Notes: generated by a model not told the origin, from the sequence alone. DNA of 9,082 nucleotides from Planctomycetaceae bacterium (GCA_031257725.1 JAIROD010000807.1:1-9082), one strand, 5' to 3'; shown: positions 1-8,260, numbered from the stretch's first letter. Made by a program: numbers and translations.

Positions 1-180
1 AGGTTCACAAGGTTCACAAGAAACGCAATCAGACTCGGACGGACGGTTCGCCGGATCAGTAGGATTGGTCAGAGCTGTAGAAGTCTTTGTTTGTTCAGCG
101 GGATCATTCACCGAAAAAAATCCGGTCGGTTGATTCCATGAAGTTGGTTTTGCCGGTTCTTCCTCCTTTTTCTGAATCAA
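1..180 (-). other. Charged, Pro/Ser/Thr-rich tail with a Cys cluster, running off the window
   Basis: After the last repeat (ending near residue 2678) the chain turns low-complexity: KKEEEPAKP, then Ser/Thr/Pro/Asn-rich sequence, then SDCVSCEPCEP at the window edge. Cysteines fall at 2730, 2733 and 2736. The last bases form a 9-bp tandem repeat coding Cys-Glu-Pro. The tail may continue as a longer CEP repeat beyond the window. Its role is unknown. Confidence 0.7.
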
Positions 181-3100
181 CGGCTCTTCCTGACGAATTA
201 CCCGTAACTGATTTTGTTGGTATTGAGGCCACAGTTTTTCCAACTCTCGAATTGTTTCCGACGCATCACCTTTGAGTTGAATCACCCGAATCTGACTGCG
301 GACATTCGGCGAAGTTACCGTATGGGCGGCAGAGTTTATCGCTTCCGATTCATTTAATTCATTGCCGAAACTTCCTTGTTCGGCTGGAGACGGTTCGCGG
401 ATCGGTTTGATCGGTTCACCCATTTCGATAAGCATTTTTCGGACTTTGCCAAGTTGCGATTTTGTTCCCTGTACAAAAATCATGTTCGTGTTCTGATCAA
501 TCTCAACTCCCGGCGTTGTCGCGTATGGTTCATCAAGAAATAAAGCGTTAACCGCCGTATAAACCGTCAACGGATCAAGAACTTCCAACGCAAACACCGC
601 CAATTCACGCTCTTCAGTACGCAATTTTTCAAGCAATTCACCGATCATTTTTTGCGGCTCCGGCTTCGCCTGAACAATTAACTGATTACCGTAATAATCG
701 TAATAAATTTTTACGTCCAAGCCTTGATCCAAAATGAGATTCGACACCAATGTTCGGGCTGTAGCCGGATAGGTATTTTTGAGCGAATAGGTCTCAATTT
801 TAACGTCGGGATCCGTTTCGTTTAATTTATCAACAGCATCCTTAATTTTAACATGATCCGATGCTTTCGCCCAAGCAAGAAGTTGATTCGGATTGATTCC
901 GTAACCCAATCGGGCGTTGGGAACAATACGCAACAAAATCGGCTCCACACTTCGCGCCGTTCCGCGATAAATCGTGTACATTTGCATCTTGGAGGTTGTT
1001 TCAGGACGTTCCAGAAGCATCTGATCAACCATCGCCCTAACTTTTTGCTGATCGGCAGGTTTGCCCCAAACAATAAATTGTCCCGGAATACTGCTCGGCA
1101 AAATAATAACCTGCGCTCCCAACGCCTGACGAATTGACGTTGCCGTGTAAGTAATTGATGTTGCAGGAATATCGCTTAAATCGTAAGCAACCGGCATCGG
1201 CTCCGTTTCGGCAGGACGCGGAACATCGAATCCGGCAATACCCGCCGCAACCTTTTCCTGAATTTCCGGCGGCGCATGAACTAAAACATCGCCCGTACTC
1301 GGACGTAATGTTAATACCGCTCTGCCGGAAAACATATTGTTCAGAATAGTAAAACCTTCGCCCAGCGGAATATTTTTGAAATAATATGTTTTGAGAACAG
1401 GTTCCGGAAACGCTTCGGCAACCGTTTCCAACATCTTGGCAATAGATTCATGATCAGCGGCTCCCGCCCAAGCAATAATTTCGTCAGGGTTAATTTCAAA
1501 AATCACCGCTCCGGGAAATTGATACGATAAAAGTTGACGGGCGGTTGCCGCTTTCTTTGCTCCGACTTTATAAATTTTCAAGTTTTGATTTTCCGTTTCA
1601 CTTGCCGCCGTTTCCAATTTGGTTAATGCTGTCGCGACATCAAGATGTTCTTTCGGCGTTCCCCAAACCGCAATTTGTTCCGGTTTCGAACCGGGAAAAA
1701 TCAACGCCGACGGAGCAACTCGGTTAATCAGCATGTAAACCCGATAATAATTTTGCCGCTTCAACGCATAAACTTCCAACGACGGTTTTTTTCGTTGCAC
1801 ATCGTTACGATAAGCCTTGATGAAATCGGCAATCTTTTGATGATCATCTTCGACCGCCACCGCCATCACGGTTTGACGTTCAGCGGACGGCGTAAAAACC
1901 GCACTCGGAAACGCCCGGCTTAAAGAAGTGTAAAGCGCGGAAAAAACGGTTGCAGGAAAATCATCCGCCGAATAAAAACGCGGAACCATCTTATGTGTTG
2001 CCGGCAAATCCTTATCGAGTTCTGAAATTGCTTTGGTTATTTCGGCATGTTCCAACGGTGTTGCAATAACAACGAGAACTTTGGTGTTGTCAGGATTCGG
2101 AACACTCGAAACACGCGGACGTGTTGGTGTTGTTGACGGTGTTGCGGTTGCCTGAGCCGGATTAAACGAGGCATTCGGACAAATCGCTTTGAGCCACACA
2201 GTTGCATTGTCAACACTGATATATTGTAGCGGATAAGATTTTATAACTGTTTCCTGCCCTTCCGCAAGCGGTTTACACGCTTCGTCCACAATTTGTTGAA
2301 TCCGTTCCAATTTATGTTTCTGCGCCCAAATGAGAATCTGATTCGGCACACCGCCCGCCATCGGACTAATATCAGGATAAAGTTTTTGAATCGTTTCGAT
2401 CATTTGTTCTCGGCTGTACTTGGAACTTTCCGGAAGCGTAACGGAAAGTAATTCTTTTTTACCGCTTCCGGCACGGTCATTCATTTCCTTAACAAGACTT
2501 TCGATTTTTTCGTGTTCACTTTCGCGGGTGTACGCCAGAAAATCGCGGTAGTTCGACGAATAACTGTACCACCCCTGAACTCCGGGCGTGTACGTATAAA
2601 TCGTTTGGAATCGGGCGGACGGAGCAACTTGATACATTAATTCATAAATATCGTAAAAACTCATTTCGTCCAGCGAATATCGTTTGACCACCGGTTTAAT
2701 ACCCTCCTGATTACCAACGGCAACAATTTGTTTAATTGCTTCGGCAACTTCTTTCTGATCATCGCCGTTGACAAAAACATACGCCGATTGCGTTTGAGGA
2801 TCAACTTTGAAATAACCGGTTTTTTTCACCGTCCGCTGCGTGTTATAATAATTCCGGTACCAAGGCATTCTTTCATAATAATAGGAATAACCAAGCCGCA
2901 TCACAAGGTCGTCGGAAGACATTGATTCTGCATCTTTGAGTTGACTGCGTAACATGGTCTCGATCATCACCGGATCCGTATCGCCAATAGGATAAACAAC
3001 TAAAACCGGACGGAATTTGGAATCTTTTTCACGTAATTGTTCAAATAATTCTTTAATCTTGGCATGTTCACGGGTTCTTGCCCGAACCGTAATTTTTTCC

Positions 3101-6100
3101 GCCGCCGGATCGGCATAAACGTCGGCATCGGGAATCATCGCGTTGAACAATCCGGTAATCATTTTCGCATCAAGATTTGCCGCCGAATACGCAACAAATT
3201 TTTCGGCAAGTTCCGAATCCGGTTCGGATTGCTTGTTTGCCTGCTCAACAATTTCCGCAACTTTAACATGTTCCTCCGGCGTTGCCCAAACAAGAATCCG
3301 GCGGCTTTGCAGTTCCGGTGTAATTTTAAGCCCTTGAAAAACATCCTGAATTACTTTGACCATTGTTTCCGGATTCACTCCGGCAATCGGATACGCAAGC
3401 ATTTGACGGTTGTCGAGATTGCCTTGCACCGTCAACGTTTGCGTAACTTTTTCAAGTTCTTCCGGCGTTGCCCAAACAAGAAGGCGATTGCCTTGTTTGT
3501 CGGAAAATAAAGTTGCGTCGGGATGCGAAATTTTGAGAATTTCCTGAGCGGTGGTCATATCGCCGATTGACATCTGAAAAACTTTGAGTTGCCGTAACGG
3601 TTCACTCGCTTTATTCTCTTCCATCTGTTTCAATATAGTTGCAATTAATTGATGCTCCGACGGTTTAGCCCAAACGGAAATTTGATTCGGCGATTTATCG
3701 GGAACAACCGCTACGCCTTTCAAATCCCGCGCCGCCGTTTTAATAAACGCTTCAAGCCGGTCACGTTGATCCTGTGTTGACGGATAGATAAAAAGCATCG
3801 GTTCTTCGGGAGCCGTAAACGTTGCAACAATCGCTTTGACGTTTGTTTCGATCATTTTTTGCTCGTCCGGTTTTGCAATCACCATAATCTGTTTAGCGTC
3901 TTTGTCCGGCGTAATCATTGCGGTTGGAACAAGACGCTGCAACCCCTGAACCAAAACCGGCGTTGGTTCCGATTGCAGAACATAAAACCGAACCGTCGGA
4001 TCATTCGCAGACGGTTCCGACGGATCAAGCGTTTCAATTAATTCTGTAACCTTTTCCAGCAAACGCGGATGCCCTTCGGCAATCAAACTCTGACCATAAT
4101 AATCATAAGTCGGAATCACGGTCGGAAACATCCGGCGGACAATGGACATCATCGTATAAGGATCGGCACGCCGAAGTTGAAAACGTCCGTAACGTTTATC
4201 TTTTCCGTCATTGGAAAACGTTTTGACTGCCGCTTCAATGACTTTATGCTCTTCGTCGGTTCCCCAAACAATTAACTGTTGCGAATTTTCATCCAACGCA
4301 ATTTTGGCTCGCGGCGTTAATTTTTGTAATTCCTGAATATAATCGAGCGGCATATTGGTTGTGAATAATTCCCTGCCGCGCCGTACCGGATAAAAACCTG
4401 TTTCAACCGGATACGCTTTGAAATATCGTTTTTCCCTGTTCGGGTCGGCAGCGTCAAGTTGGGCAAGCAACAATGTCAACGCTGTTTTTTGATCCGGCCG
4501 AATACGAATCACAATCCGTCCGTTTTCCGAGTCGTCCGTAATTTTCGCATCAGGATAAATTTCTTTGAGAATCGGAACAACAGCCGATGATTCGACATTT
4601 TTCAAATGATGCACGATAATTTCTTCGGCAATTGGTGTTGCGGTTTCCGATACCGTAATAATGTTCCGAATTTTCTCAACATCCGGTTTGGAACCGTAAA
4701 TCATCGCTAAAGCGTTCTGTTGATCGATAATCACGGCGGCGTAGGGGGCGACTTGTTGGAAAATCGTTTGAAGTTCTGCGGTCAATGCCTTTTTCAACGG
4801 TACAAAAACAATATCGCCGTCTATTTCTTCGAGAAGTTTTTGAATTTTCTCTTTCATTTCAGGACGAAAGCGAAGTGTTAATTGGTTGACGGTCGGATAG
4901 CCGGCCATTTTAACTTCGGGATAAATTTCCCGAATAATTGCCGCAGCGTAATAAGGAACCGCCTGCTTAAACGTGTGGACGTAAACTTCCTCTTCAACCG
5001 GCGTAGCGGCTTCCGATGCCGTAACCACTTTCTGAATCTTTTCAACATCCGGTTTCGGACCATAAATCATTAACTGCGAATTTTTGGCATCAAATATTGT
5101 TACTGCATAAGGGGCGATTGCCGGAAAGGAATTGCGTAATTCGGCCGGGAGTTCTTTTTTGAGCGGAATAAAGACAATATCGCCGTCCATTTGGTTGAAT
5201 AAATCAACGATTTTTTCTTTCAATTCCGGTTGGAAACGCACCATCAATTGATTGTGTGACGGATATCCGGAAACTTTGACTTCGGGATAAATTTCACGCA
5301 AGATCGTAACAACATAATACGGATAAACCTGTTTAAAAGTATGAACGTAAATTTCTTCGGCAATTGGTGTTGCGGTTTCCGATTGAAGAATAATTTTTTT
5401 GATATTTTCAACATCTTTGACAGAACCTTGAACCAAAATTTGAGCGTTTTCGTGGTCAACAATCACGGCGGCGTGAGGAGCAATCGTTTTCAAGGATTGA
5501 AGCAATTGTTGGGACGGAGATTTTTTGACCGGAATAAATTCCGTTGCCCCATCCAACTGGGACAGCAATGCGGTAACCGGTTCCTTCCAATCGCCGCTCA
5601 TTTGAAAGATCAGTTGATTGTTTGCGGTATTAACGGTTGCTTTAACTTCCGGAAAAACATCGTTCAAAACCGCAAGCACAGCGGACGGAGACGCTGTTTG
5701 AAGAGTATGGACAACAATTTCTTCTTTCGTCGCCGAGAGCGTTTCGCTTGCGGTTAAGATTGCTTTAATTTTATCGAGTTCCTCTTTGGGACCTGTTGCG
5801 ATAACCTGTAAATTCCGGCGGCTTTGAACAATAACACTATGCGGTGCTATTCGGGTCAATTGCCGTAACATATCAGCCGGCAGTTCTTTTTTCAGCGTAA
5901 TAAACGCAACATCTCCGCTAACATTTTTATCAAGTTCCTCGACCGCTTTTTTGATAACTTCCTGAATCTCCGGCGTTGCAACCGCAATTACGGCGTTGGT
6001 TCGCGGATCATACGAAAAATCGGCTCCGGTCATCATATTGGTCAGAACGAGTTGCGCGGTATAAGCGTAACCGTGAAGCATCGGGTAAACGCCGAGAACC

Positions 6101-8214
6101 GGTTCCGCTGATTTAGCGGCTTTCGTATCTTTCGGATCTTTCAGATCAATGGACTTTTTCCGACCGGAAACTTCGTCGTACAACCGTTGAATCAATTCAT
6201 GTTGTTTTGCAGTTGCCCAAACGGTTACGAAACCTTGTTTGGTATCGCGAAGTTCCACAATATCGTCAAGTTCTTTCTTCGTAACAAGTTGTTTGAGCAT
6301 TGCTGAAAACCGTGTCGCACTTGAAACCGGCAATCGGTAAGAAACAATAATTTTATCCGCTTCCGGCGTTGCGGCTGTTTCCAATTCCGTAACCGCATTC
6401 GCAAGCATTTCCTGCTCTTTTGCCGTTGCAACAACAAGAATTTGTCCTTGTTCGTCGTCCAACGAAAACACGCCTGCCGGAACAACCGCTTGAAGTTGTT
6501 TTAACGTTTCGGCGTTCATTTTTTTGGTTTTATCGGCGAATCGGTACAGTTTGGCGACCGGTTCATCTTCCGGTTGCGGAGTTTGTTTGAGTGAATCGAA
6601 AAACGCTTTGATTTTTTCCTGTTCCGTCGGCAAAGCCAAGACAACAATATTATTGGCAACCGGAGTTTCTGAAATCACGGCGGCGGGAAACGATATTTTG
6701 AGAACGTTAATAATTTCCTTGCCGACCGTCAACGAATAATCGTATGGATTTTGTAACATTGCCGGCGTTGCCGATGTTGCCGGCGTTACCGTACTGAGAC
6801 CGCGCCGCATTCGTCCAAGCCGCCAAAATTGCGACGGCGACGCATCAAGATACGGCATGATCGAATAACTGGCGAGAACCGGTTCACCGTTTGGTGCGCC
6901 GCTGTCTGCTTCGATCATTTTGAAAACAGCATCAATTTGCGCATGTTCCGGTTCAGTAACAAAGATATGAATTTCTTTTGAATTTCCGATACGAATTGAT
7001 TTACCGGTTGGAATAAATTCTTTAAAAATTGCTTCGAGTTTGGCGGGATCATTTTTTTCGACTTTATATGTTTTCCAAACCGGCGGAGGCGGCGGTGAAG
7101 CGGGAGTTGGCGGCGGGGCTTGCGCAGGCGGCGGATTCTCAATGGATTCGATTATTTTTTGGAGAACAAGAAGTGTTCCGGCGGTATCGGTAATAATTAA
7201 TGAATTACCCGGCATCGGAATAATTTGACAAAATGTTCCTTTGAACGGTTCCAACGCTTGAATCACATTGGCGCGGTTACGGCGTTCCAATGGAAAGATA
7301 ACCGACGTATATTCAAAAGTTCCGCGTTCATGTAACTCTTCCGGTTTTAACTTCGGCAGAAACTGAACCGGAATTTTACCGCGTTTCAAATCGAAAAGCA
7401 TCAACATTTTATCATTTCGAATAAGCGTGTACCCTTTGGTTTGCAACACACTGTTGAGCAGATCAATTGCTTCGGACGGCGTATAATCCCGTTGATCGGC
7501 GTAGTTGAACGAACCGGGCGGCGGTGCATCCATGACGAGTTGCAAACCGACTTGTTCGGCAAACCATTGAAGAACATCCGCCCATCCTTGCAGTTTGAAA
7601 TTGAAATGAATTGTTCGTTCACTAAAAACTTTGGGCCACAAAATTTTTTGCGGCGGAGTCAAAACTTCGGCGAGTTTTTGCTCACTTTGTTCAATAACGG
7701 TAGCCCATTGATTTTCCGGCGCTTTGGCAAGTTCCTGAGAACGCAGTACCAAAAGGCGTTGAACTTCCGCCCGTTGCGTATCGGTCAATCCCAGCCGTGC
7801 GGCAACTTCAGGATGAGCAAGACGAATAAAACTCTTTTTCGGATCATAAGTTGGTGTTGACTTCGGAGTTACCGGATTCGGAGTTACCGGAGCGGATACC
7901 GGTGTTTCGGAAATAGGCGGTGTTGACGAAACCGGAGCAGGTGTTGCAGGAACGGAGGTAATCGGAACTGATGCAGAAGGTTCAGGCGTTGATGTTGCCG
8001 GAAGCGAGGGAGCCGGAGTTGACGCAGGAGGTTCCGGCGTTGGTGTTGCCGGAATCGAGGGAGCCGGAGTTGACGCAGGAGGTTCTGGCGTTGGTGTTGC
8101 CGGAACCGGTGCAGGTGTTGCGGGCGCAGGAACTTCCTGAGCAAACAATGATTCACCAACAAAACTAATCGCAACAAATAATAAAACAATAAATAAAAAA
8201 TATACTTTTTTCAT
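1..8214 (-). CDS. Giant exported secretin N-domain repeat protein (C-terminus cut by window edge)
   Basis: The frame is open for 2,738 codons from the ATG at 8214 to base 1, and no stop is visible. The start is well fixed: an in-frame TGA lies two codons upstream (8218-8220) and the next in-frame Met is about residue 228. Domain order is signal peptide (1-25), Pro/Thr linker (26-128), helical segment with two LTxxQ motifs (129-198), STN domain (about 201-275), some 34 Secretin_N-like half-domains of 55-70 residues (299-2678), then a low-complexity tail. Many repeats end in a strand like LVWATPEEH followed by a helix, the usual Secretin_N signature. In true secretins a few such domains form periplasmic rings below an outer-membrane pore. 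I see no pore domain here, so export of cargo is not supported. A role as envelope scaffold or binding protein is inference. Only six cysteines are visible, three of them in the last nine residues. The family assignment is from motif recognition, not a search. Confidence 0.93.
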   Translation of the reverse strand, partial: MKKVYFLFIVLLFVAISFVGESLFAQEVPAPATPAPVPATPTPEPPASTPAPSIPATPTPEPPASTPAPSLPATSTPEPSASVPITSVPATPAPVSSTPPISETPVSAPVTPNPVTPKSTPTYDPKKSFIRLAHPEVAARLGLTDTQRAEVQRLLVLRSQELAKAPENQWATVIEQSEQKLAEVLTPPQKILWPKVFSERTIHFNFKLQGWADVLQWFAEQVGLQLVMDAPPPGSFNYADQRDYTPSEAIDLLNSVLQTKGYTLIRNDKMLMLFDLKRGKIPVQFLPKLKPEELHERGTFEYTSVIFPLERRNRANVIQALEPFKGTFCQIIPMPGNSLIITDTAGTLLVLQKIIESIENPPPAQAPPPTPASPPPPPVWKTYKVEKNDPAKLEAIFKEFIPTGKSIRIGNSKEIHIFVTEPEHAQIDAVFKMIEADSGAPNGEPVLASYSIMPYLDASPSQFWRLGRMRRGLSTVTPATSATPAMLQNPYDYSLTVGKEIINVLKISFPAAVISETPVANNIVVLALPTEQEKIKAFFDSLKQTPQPEDEPVAKLYRFADKTKKMNAETLKQLQAVVPAGVFSLDDEQGQILVVATAKEQEMLANAVTELETAATPEADKIIVSYRLPVSSATRFSAMLKQLVTKKELDDIVELRDTKQGFVTVWATAKQHELIQRLYDEVSGRKKSIDLKDPKDTKAAKSAEPVLGVYPMLHGYAYTAQLVLTNMMTGADFSYDPRTNAVIAVATPEIQEVIKKAVEELDKNVSGDVAFITLKKELPADMLRQLTRIAPHSVIVQSRRNLQVIATGPKEELDKIKAILTASETLSATKEEIVVHTLQTASPSAVLAVLNDVFPEVKATVNTANNQLIFQMSGDWKEPVTALLSQLDGATEFIPVKKSPSQQLLQSLKTIAPHAAVIVDHENAQILVQGSVKDVENIKKIILQSETATPIAEEIYVHTFKQVYPYYVVTILREIYPEVKVSGYPSHNQLMVRFQPELKEKIVDLFNQMDGDIVFIPLKKELPAELRNSFPAIAPYAVTIFDAKNSQLMIYGPKPDVEKIQKVVTASEAATPVEEEVYVHTFKQAVPYYAAAIIREIYPEVKMAGYPTVNQLTLRFRPEMKEKIQKLLEEIDGDIVFVPLKKALTAELQTIFQQVAPYAAVIIDQQNALAMIYGSKPDVEKIRNIITVSETATPIAEEIIVHHLKNVESSAVVPILKEIYPDAKITDDSENGRIVIRIRPDQKTALTLLLAQLDAADPNREKRYFKAYPVETGFYPVRRGRELFTTNMPLDYIQELQKLTPRAKIALDENSQQLIVWGTDEEHKVIEAAVKTFSNDGKDKRYGRFQLRRADPYTMMSIVRRMFPTVIPTYDYYGQSLIAEGHPRLLEKVTELIETLDPSEPSANDPTVRFYVLQSEPTPVLVQGLQRLVPTAMITPDKDAKQIMVIAKPDEQKMIETNVKAIVATFTAPEEPMLFIYPSTQDQRDRLEAFIKTAARDLKGVAVVPDKSPNQISVWAKPSEHQLIATILKQMEENKASEPLRQLKVFQMSIGDMTTAQEILKISHPDATLFSDKQGNRLLVWATPEELEKVTQTLTVQGNLDNRQMLAYPIAGVNPETMVKVIQDVFQGLKITPELQSRRILVWATPEEHVKVAEIVEQANKQSEPDSELAEKFVAYSAANLDAKMITGLFNAMIPDADVYADPAAEKITVRARTREHAKIKELFEQLREKDSKFRPVLVVYPIGDTDPVMIETMLRSQLKDAESMSSDDLVMRLGYSYYYERMPWYRNYYNTQRTVKKTGYFKVDPQTQSAYVFVNGDDQKEVAEAIKQIVAVGNQEGIKPVVKRYSLDEMSFYDIYELMYQVAPSARFQTIYTYTPGVQGWYSYSSNYRDFLAYTRESEHEKIESLVKEMNDRAGSGKKELLSVTLPESSKYSREQMIETIQKLYPDISPMAGGVPNQILIWAQKHKLERIQQIVDEACKPLAEGQETVIKSYPLQYISVDNATVWLKAICPNASFNPAQATATPSTTPTRPRVSSVPNPDNTKVLVVIATPLEHAEITKAISELDKDLPATHKMVPRFYSADDFPATVFSALYTSLSRAFPSAVFTPSAERQTVMAVAVEDDHQKIADFIKAYRNDVQRKKPSLEVYALKRQNYYRVYMLINRVAPSALIFPGSKPEQIAVWGTPKEHLDVATALTKLETAASETENQNLKIYKVGAKKAATARQLLSYQFPGAVIFEINPDEIIAWAGAADHESIAKMLETVAEAFPEPVLKTYYFKNIPLGEGFTILNNMFSGRAVLTLRPSTGDVLVHAPPEIQEKVAAGIAGFDVPRPAETEPMPVAYDLSDIPATSITYTATSIRQALGAQVIILPSSIPGQFIVWGKPADQQKVRAMVDQMLLERPETTSKMQMYTIYRGTARSVEPILLRIVPNARLGYGINPNQLLAWAKASDHVKIKDAVDKLNETDPDVKIETYSLKNTYPATARTLVSNLILDQGLDVKIYYDYYGNQLIVQAKPEPQKMIGELLEKLRTEERELAVFALEVLDPLTVYTAVNALFLDEPYATTPGVEIDQNTNMIFVQGTKSQLGKVRKMLIEMGEPIKPIREPSPAEQGSFGNELNESEAINSAAHTVTSPNVRSQIRVIQLKGDASETIRELEKLWPQYQQNQLRVIRQEEPLIQKKEEEPAKPTSWNQPTGFFSVNDPAEQTKTSTALTNPTDPANRPSESDCVSCEPCEP
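2530..2930 (-). other. Tyrosine/aromatic-rich insertions in two neighbouring repeats
   Basis: Two adjacent half-domains carry long aromatic insertions. One (residues about 1775-1792) includes GYSYYYERMPWYRNYY. The other (about 1873-1892) includes YTYTPGVQGWYSYSSNY. They replace the usual short turn before the last strand of the half-domain. Shorter Tyr turns (YDYYG) recur at the equivalent place in units near 4100 and 690. Such loops could be ligand- or surface-binding sites, but that is inference. Confidence 0.65.
4441..6090 (-). repeat. Tandem 122-residue (366-bp) two-domain modules inside the array
   Basis: A module of two Secretin_N half-domains repeats with exactly 122-residue spacing. 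The register is marked by His at 714, 836, 958, 1080 and 1202, usually in an EExxVH context. The modules at 953-1074 and 1075-1196 are about 60% identical by my hand count and share VHTFKQ, REIYPEVK, GDIVF, PLKK, KPDVEKI and ATP. The module at 709-830 is divergent, and only the first half of the module starting at 1197 is recognisable. At DNA level 4618-4651 and 5350-5383 are identical over 34 bases at an offset of 732, which is twice 366. This indicates relatively recent duplication or gene conversion. Confidence 0.88.
7081..7134 (-). other. Poly-proline linker after the first Secretin_N repeat
   Basis: Residues 361-378 are nearly all Pro and Ala and end in five prolines. They separate the first Secretin_N half-domain (residues 299-358) from the long array that begins at residue 379. 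This divides the protein into an N-terminal STN/N-domain head and the repeat rod. Confidence 0.8.
7390..7614 (-). other. STN (secretin/TonB short N-terminal) domain
   Basis: Residues 201-275 follow the STN pattern. There is a beta strand (TIHFNFKLQG), a helix (WADVLQWFAEQVGLQLV), a DYTPSEAIDLLNSVL helix, and a final strand pair reading GYTLIRNDKMLMLFD. STN domains stand before secretin N domains in type II/III secretins and at the periplasmic face of TonB-dependent transducers. There is a single copy here, directly before the Secretin_N array, which supports evolution from a secretin-like ancestor. Confidence 0.75.
7621..7830 (-). other. Helical segment with two LTxxQ motifs
   Basis: Residues 129-198 are charged and predicted helical. 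They contain LTDTQ at 143-147 and LTPPQ at 185-189. Paired LTxxQ motifs flanking a helix are the hallmark of the Spy/CpxP-type periplasmic family (Pfam LTXXQ). From memory, planctomycete proteins often carry similar LGLTxxQ segments. The spacing of about 42 residues is compatible with a small helical hairpin next to the STN domain. Chaperone activity is not implied. The match is to the motif only. Confidence 0.5.
7951..8103 (-). repeat. Three tandem 51-bp units coding a Pro/Thr-rich 17-residue repeat
   Basis: Residues 38-88 consist of three 17-residue units of the type PATPTPEPPASTPAPSI. The first two (8053-8103 and 8002-8052) are almost identical in DNA, and the third (7951-8001) has drifted. 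They sit in a longer Pro/Thr/Ala/Ser linker (residues 26-128) that separates the signal peptide from the first folded segment. Such linkers are flexible and usually span cell wall or periplasm. The near-perfect DNA repeat suggests copy number may vary between strains. Confidence 0.85.
8140..8214 (-). other. Sec-type signal peptide of the giant protein
   Basis: The N-terminus MKKVYFLFIVLLFVAISF has two lysines followed by a strongly hydrophobic core. It then reads VGESLFA-QEVPAP, so signal peptidase I probably cuts after Ala25. There is no lipobox cysteine, so this is not a lipoprotein signal. The mature protein starts directly in a proline-rich linker, consistent with export across the inner membrane. 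Confidence 0.85.
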
Positions 8215-8218
8215 ATTT

Positions 8219-8223
8219 CACCG
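8219..8223 (-). promoter_or_regulatory. Weak ribosome binding site of the giant gene
   Basis: On the minus strand the bases before the start codon read GCGGTGAAAT-ATG. GGTGA is a weak Shine-Dalgarno match at short spacing. A run of nine T (minus strand) lies just upstream, at 8225-8233. Initiation may rely on an unstructured leader as much as on the Shine-Dalgarno match. Confidence 0.4.
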
Positions 8224-8241
8224 CAAAAAAAAATAACATCG

Positions 8242-8255
8242 AATCGAAAACGATT
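8242..8255 (-). other. Small perfect hairpin in the leader of the giant gene
   Basis: AATCG-AAAA-CGATT forms a 5-bp stem with a 4-base loop, about 30 bases upstream of the start codon. In the sense of the giant gene it is followed 8 bases later by a T-rich stretch, TTATTTTTTTTT. The distance is too long for a standard intrinsic terminator, so I record it only as a possible leader structure or as an outer part of the neighbouring element's inverted repeat. Confidence 0.35.
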
Positions 8256-8260
8256 GGGAA

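Larger units (their letters stand above)
181..7320 (-). repeat. Array of about 34 Secretin_N-like half-domains
   Basis: I count about 34 successive units in residues 299-2678. Each has a strand (often x-Y-x-L/V-x), a helix, a variable strand holding an N/Q-containing turn, a hydrophobic strand such as ILVWATPEEH or QLIVWGTDEEH, and a C-terminal helix with K-I/V. This is the Secretin_N (NolW-like) fold. Clear examples are residues 1639-1658 (RILVWATPEEHVKVAEIVEQ) and the unit around 1579 (LVWATPEELEKV). The units differ strongly from one another except in the 122-residue modules. The count is by eye and could be off by two or three because some units carry insertions. Confidence 0.85.

Noticed and set aside
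3064..3510. 148-residue plus-strand open frame opposite the giant gene
   Set aside because: It is rich in Arg, Asn and Phe, has no ribosome site, and lies fully antisense to clear Secretin_N repeats. It arises from codon bias in the real gene. The same applies to the other antisense or out-of-frame open frames across 87-8189, such as 7441-7860 and 5341-5757.
7971..8168. Plus-strand open frame with a repeated Glu/Leu/Pro pattern
   Set aside because: It is the shadow of the 51-bp tandem repeats coding the Pro/Thr linker on the minus strand. Repeats lack stops in several frames, so openness means little here.
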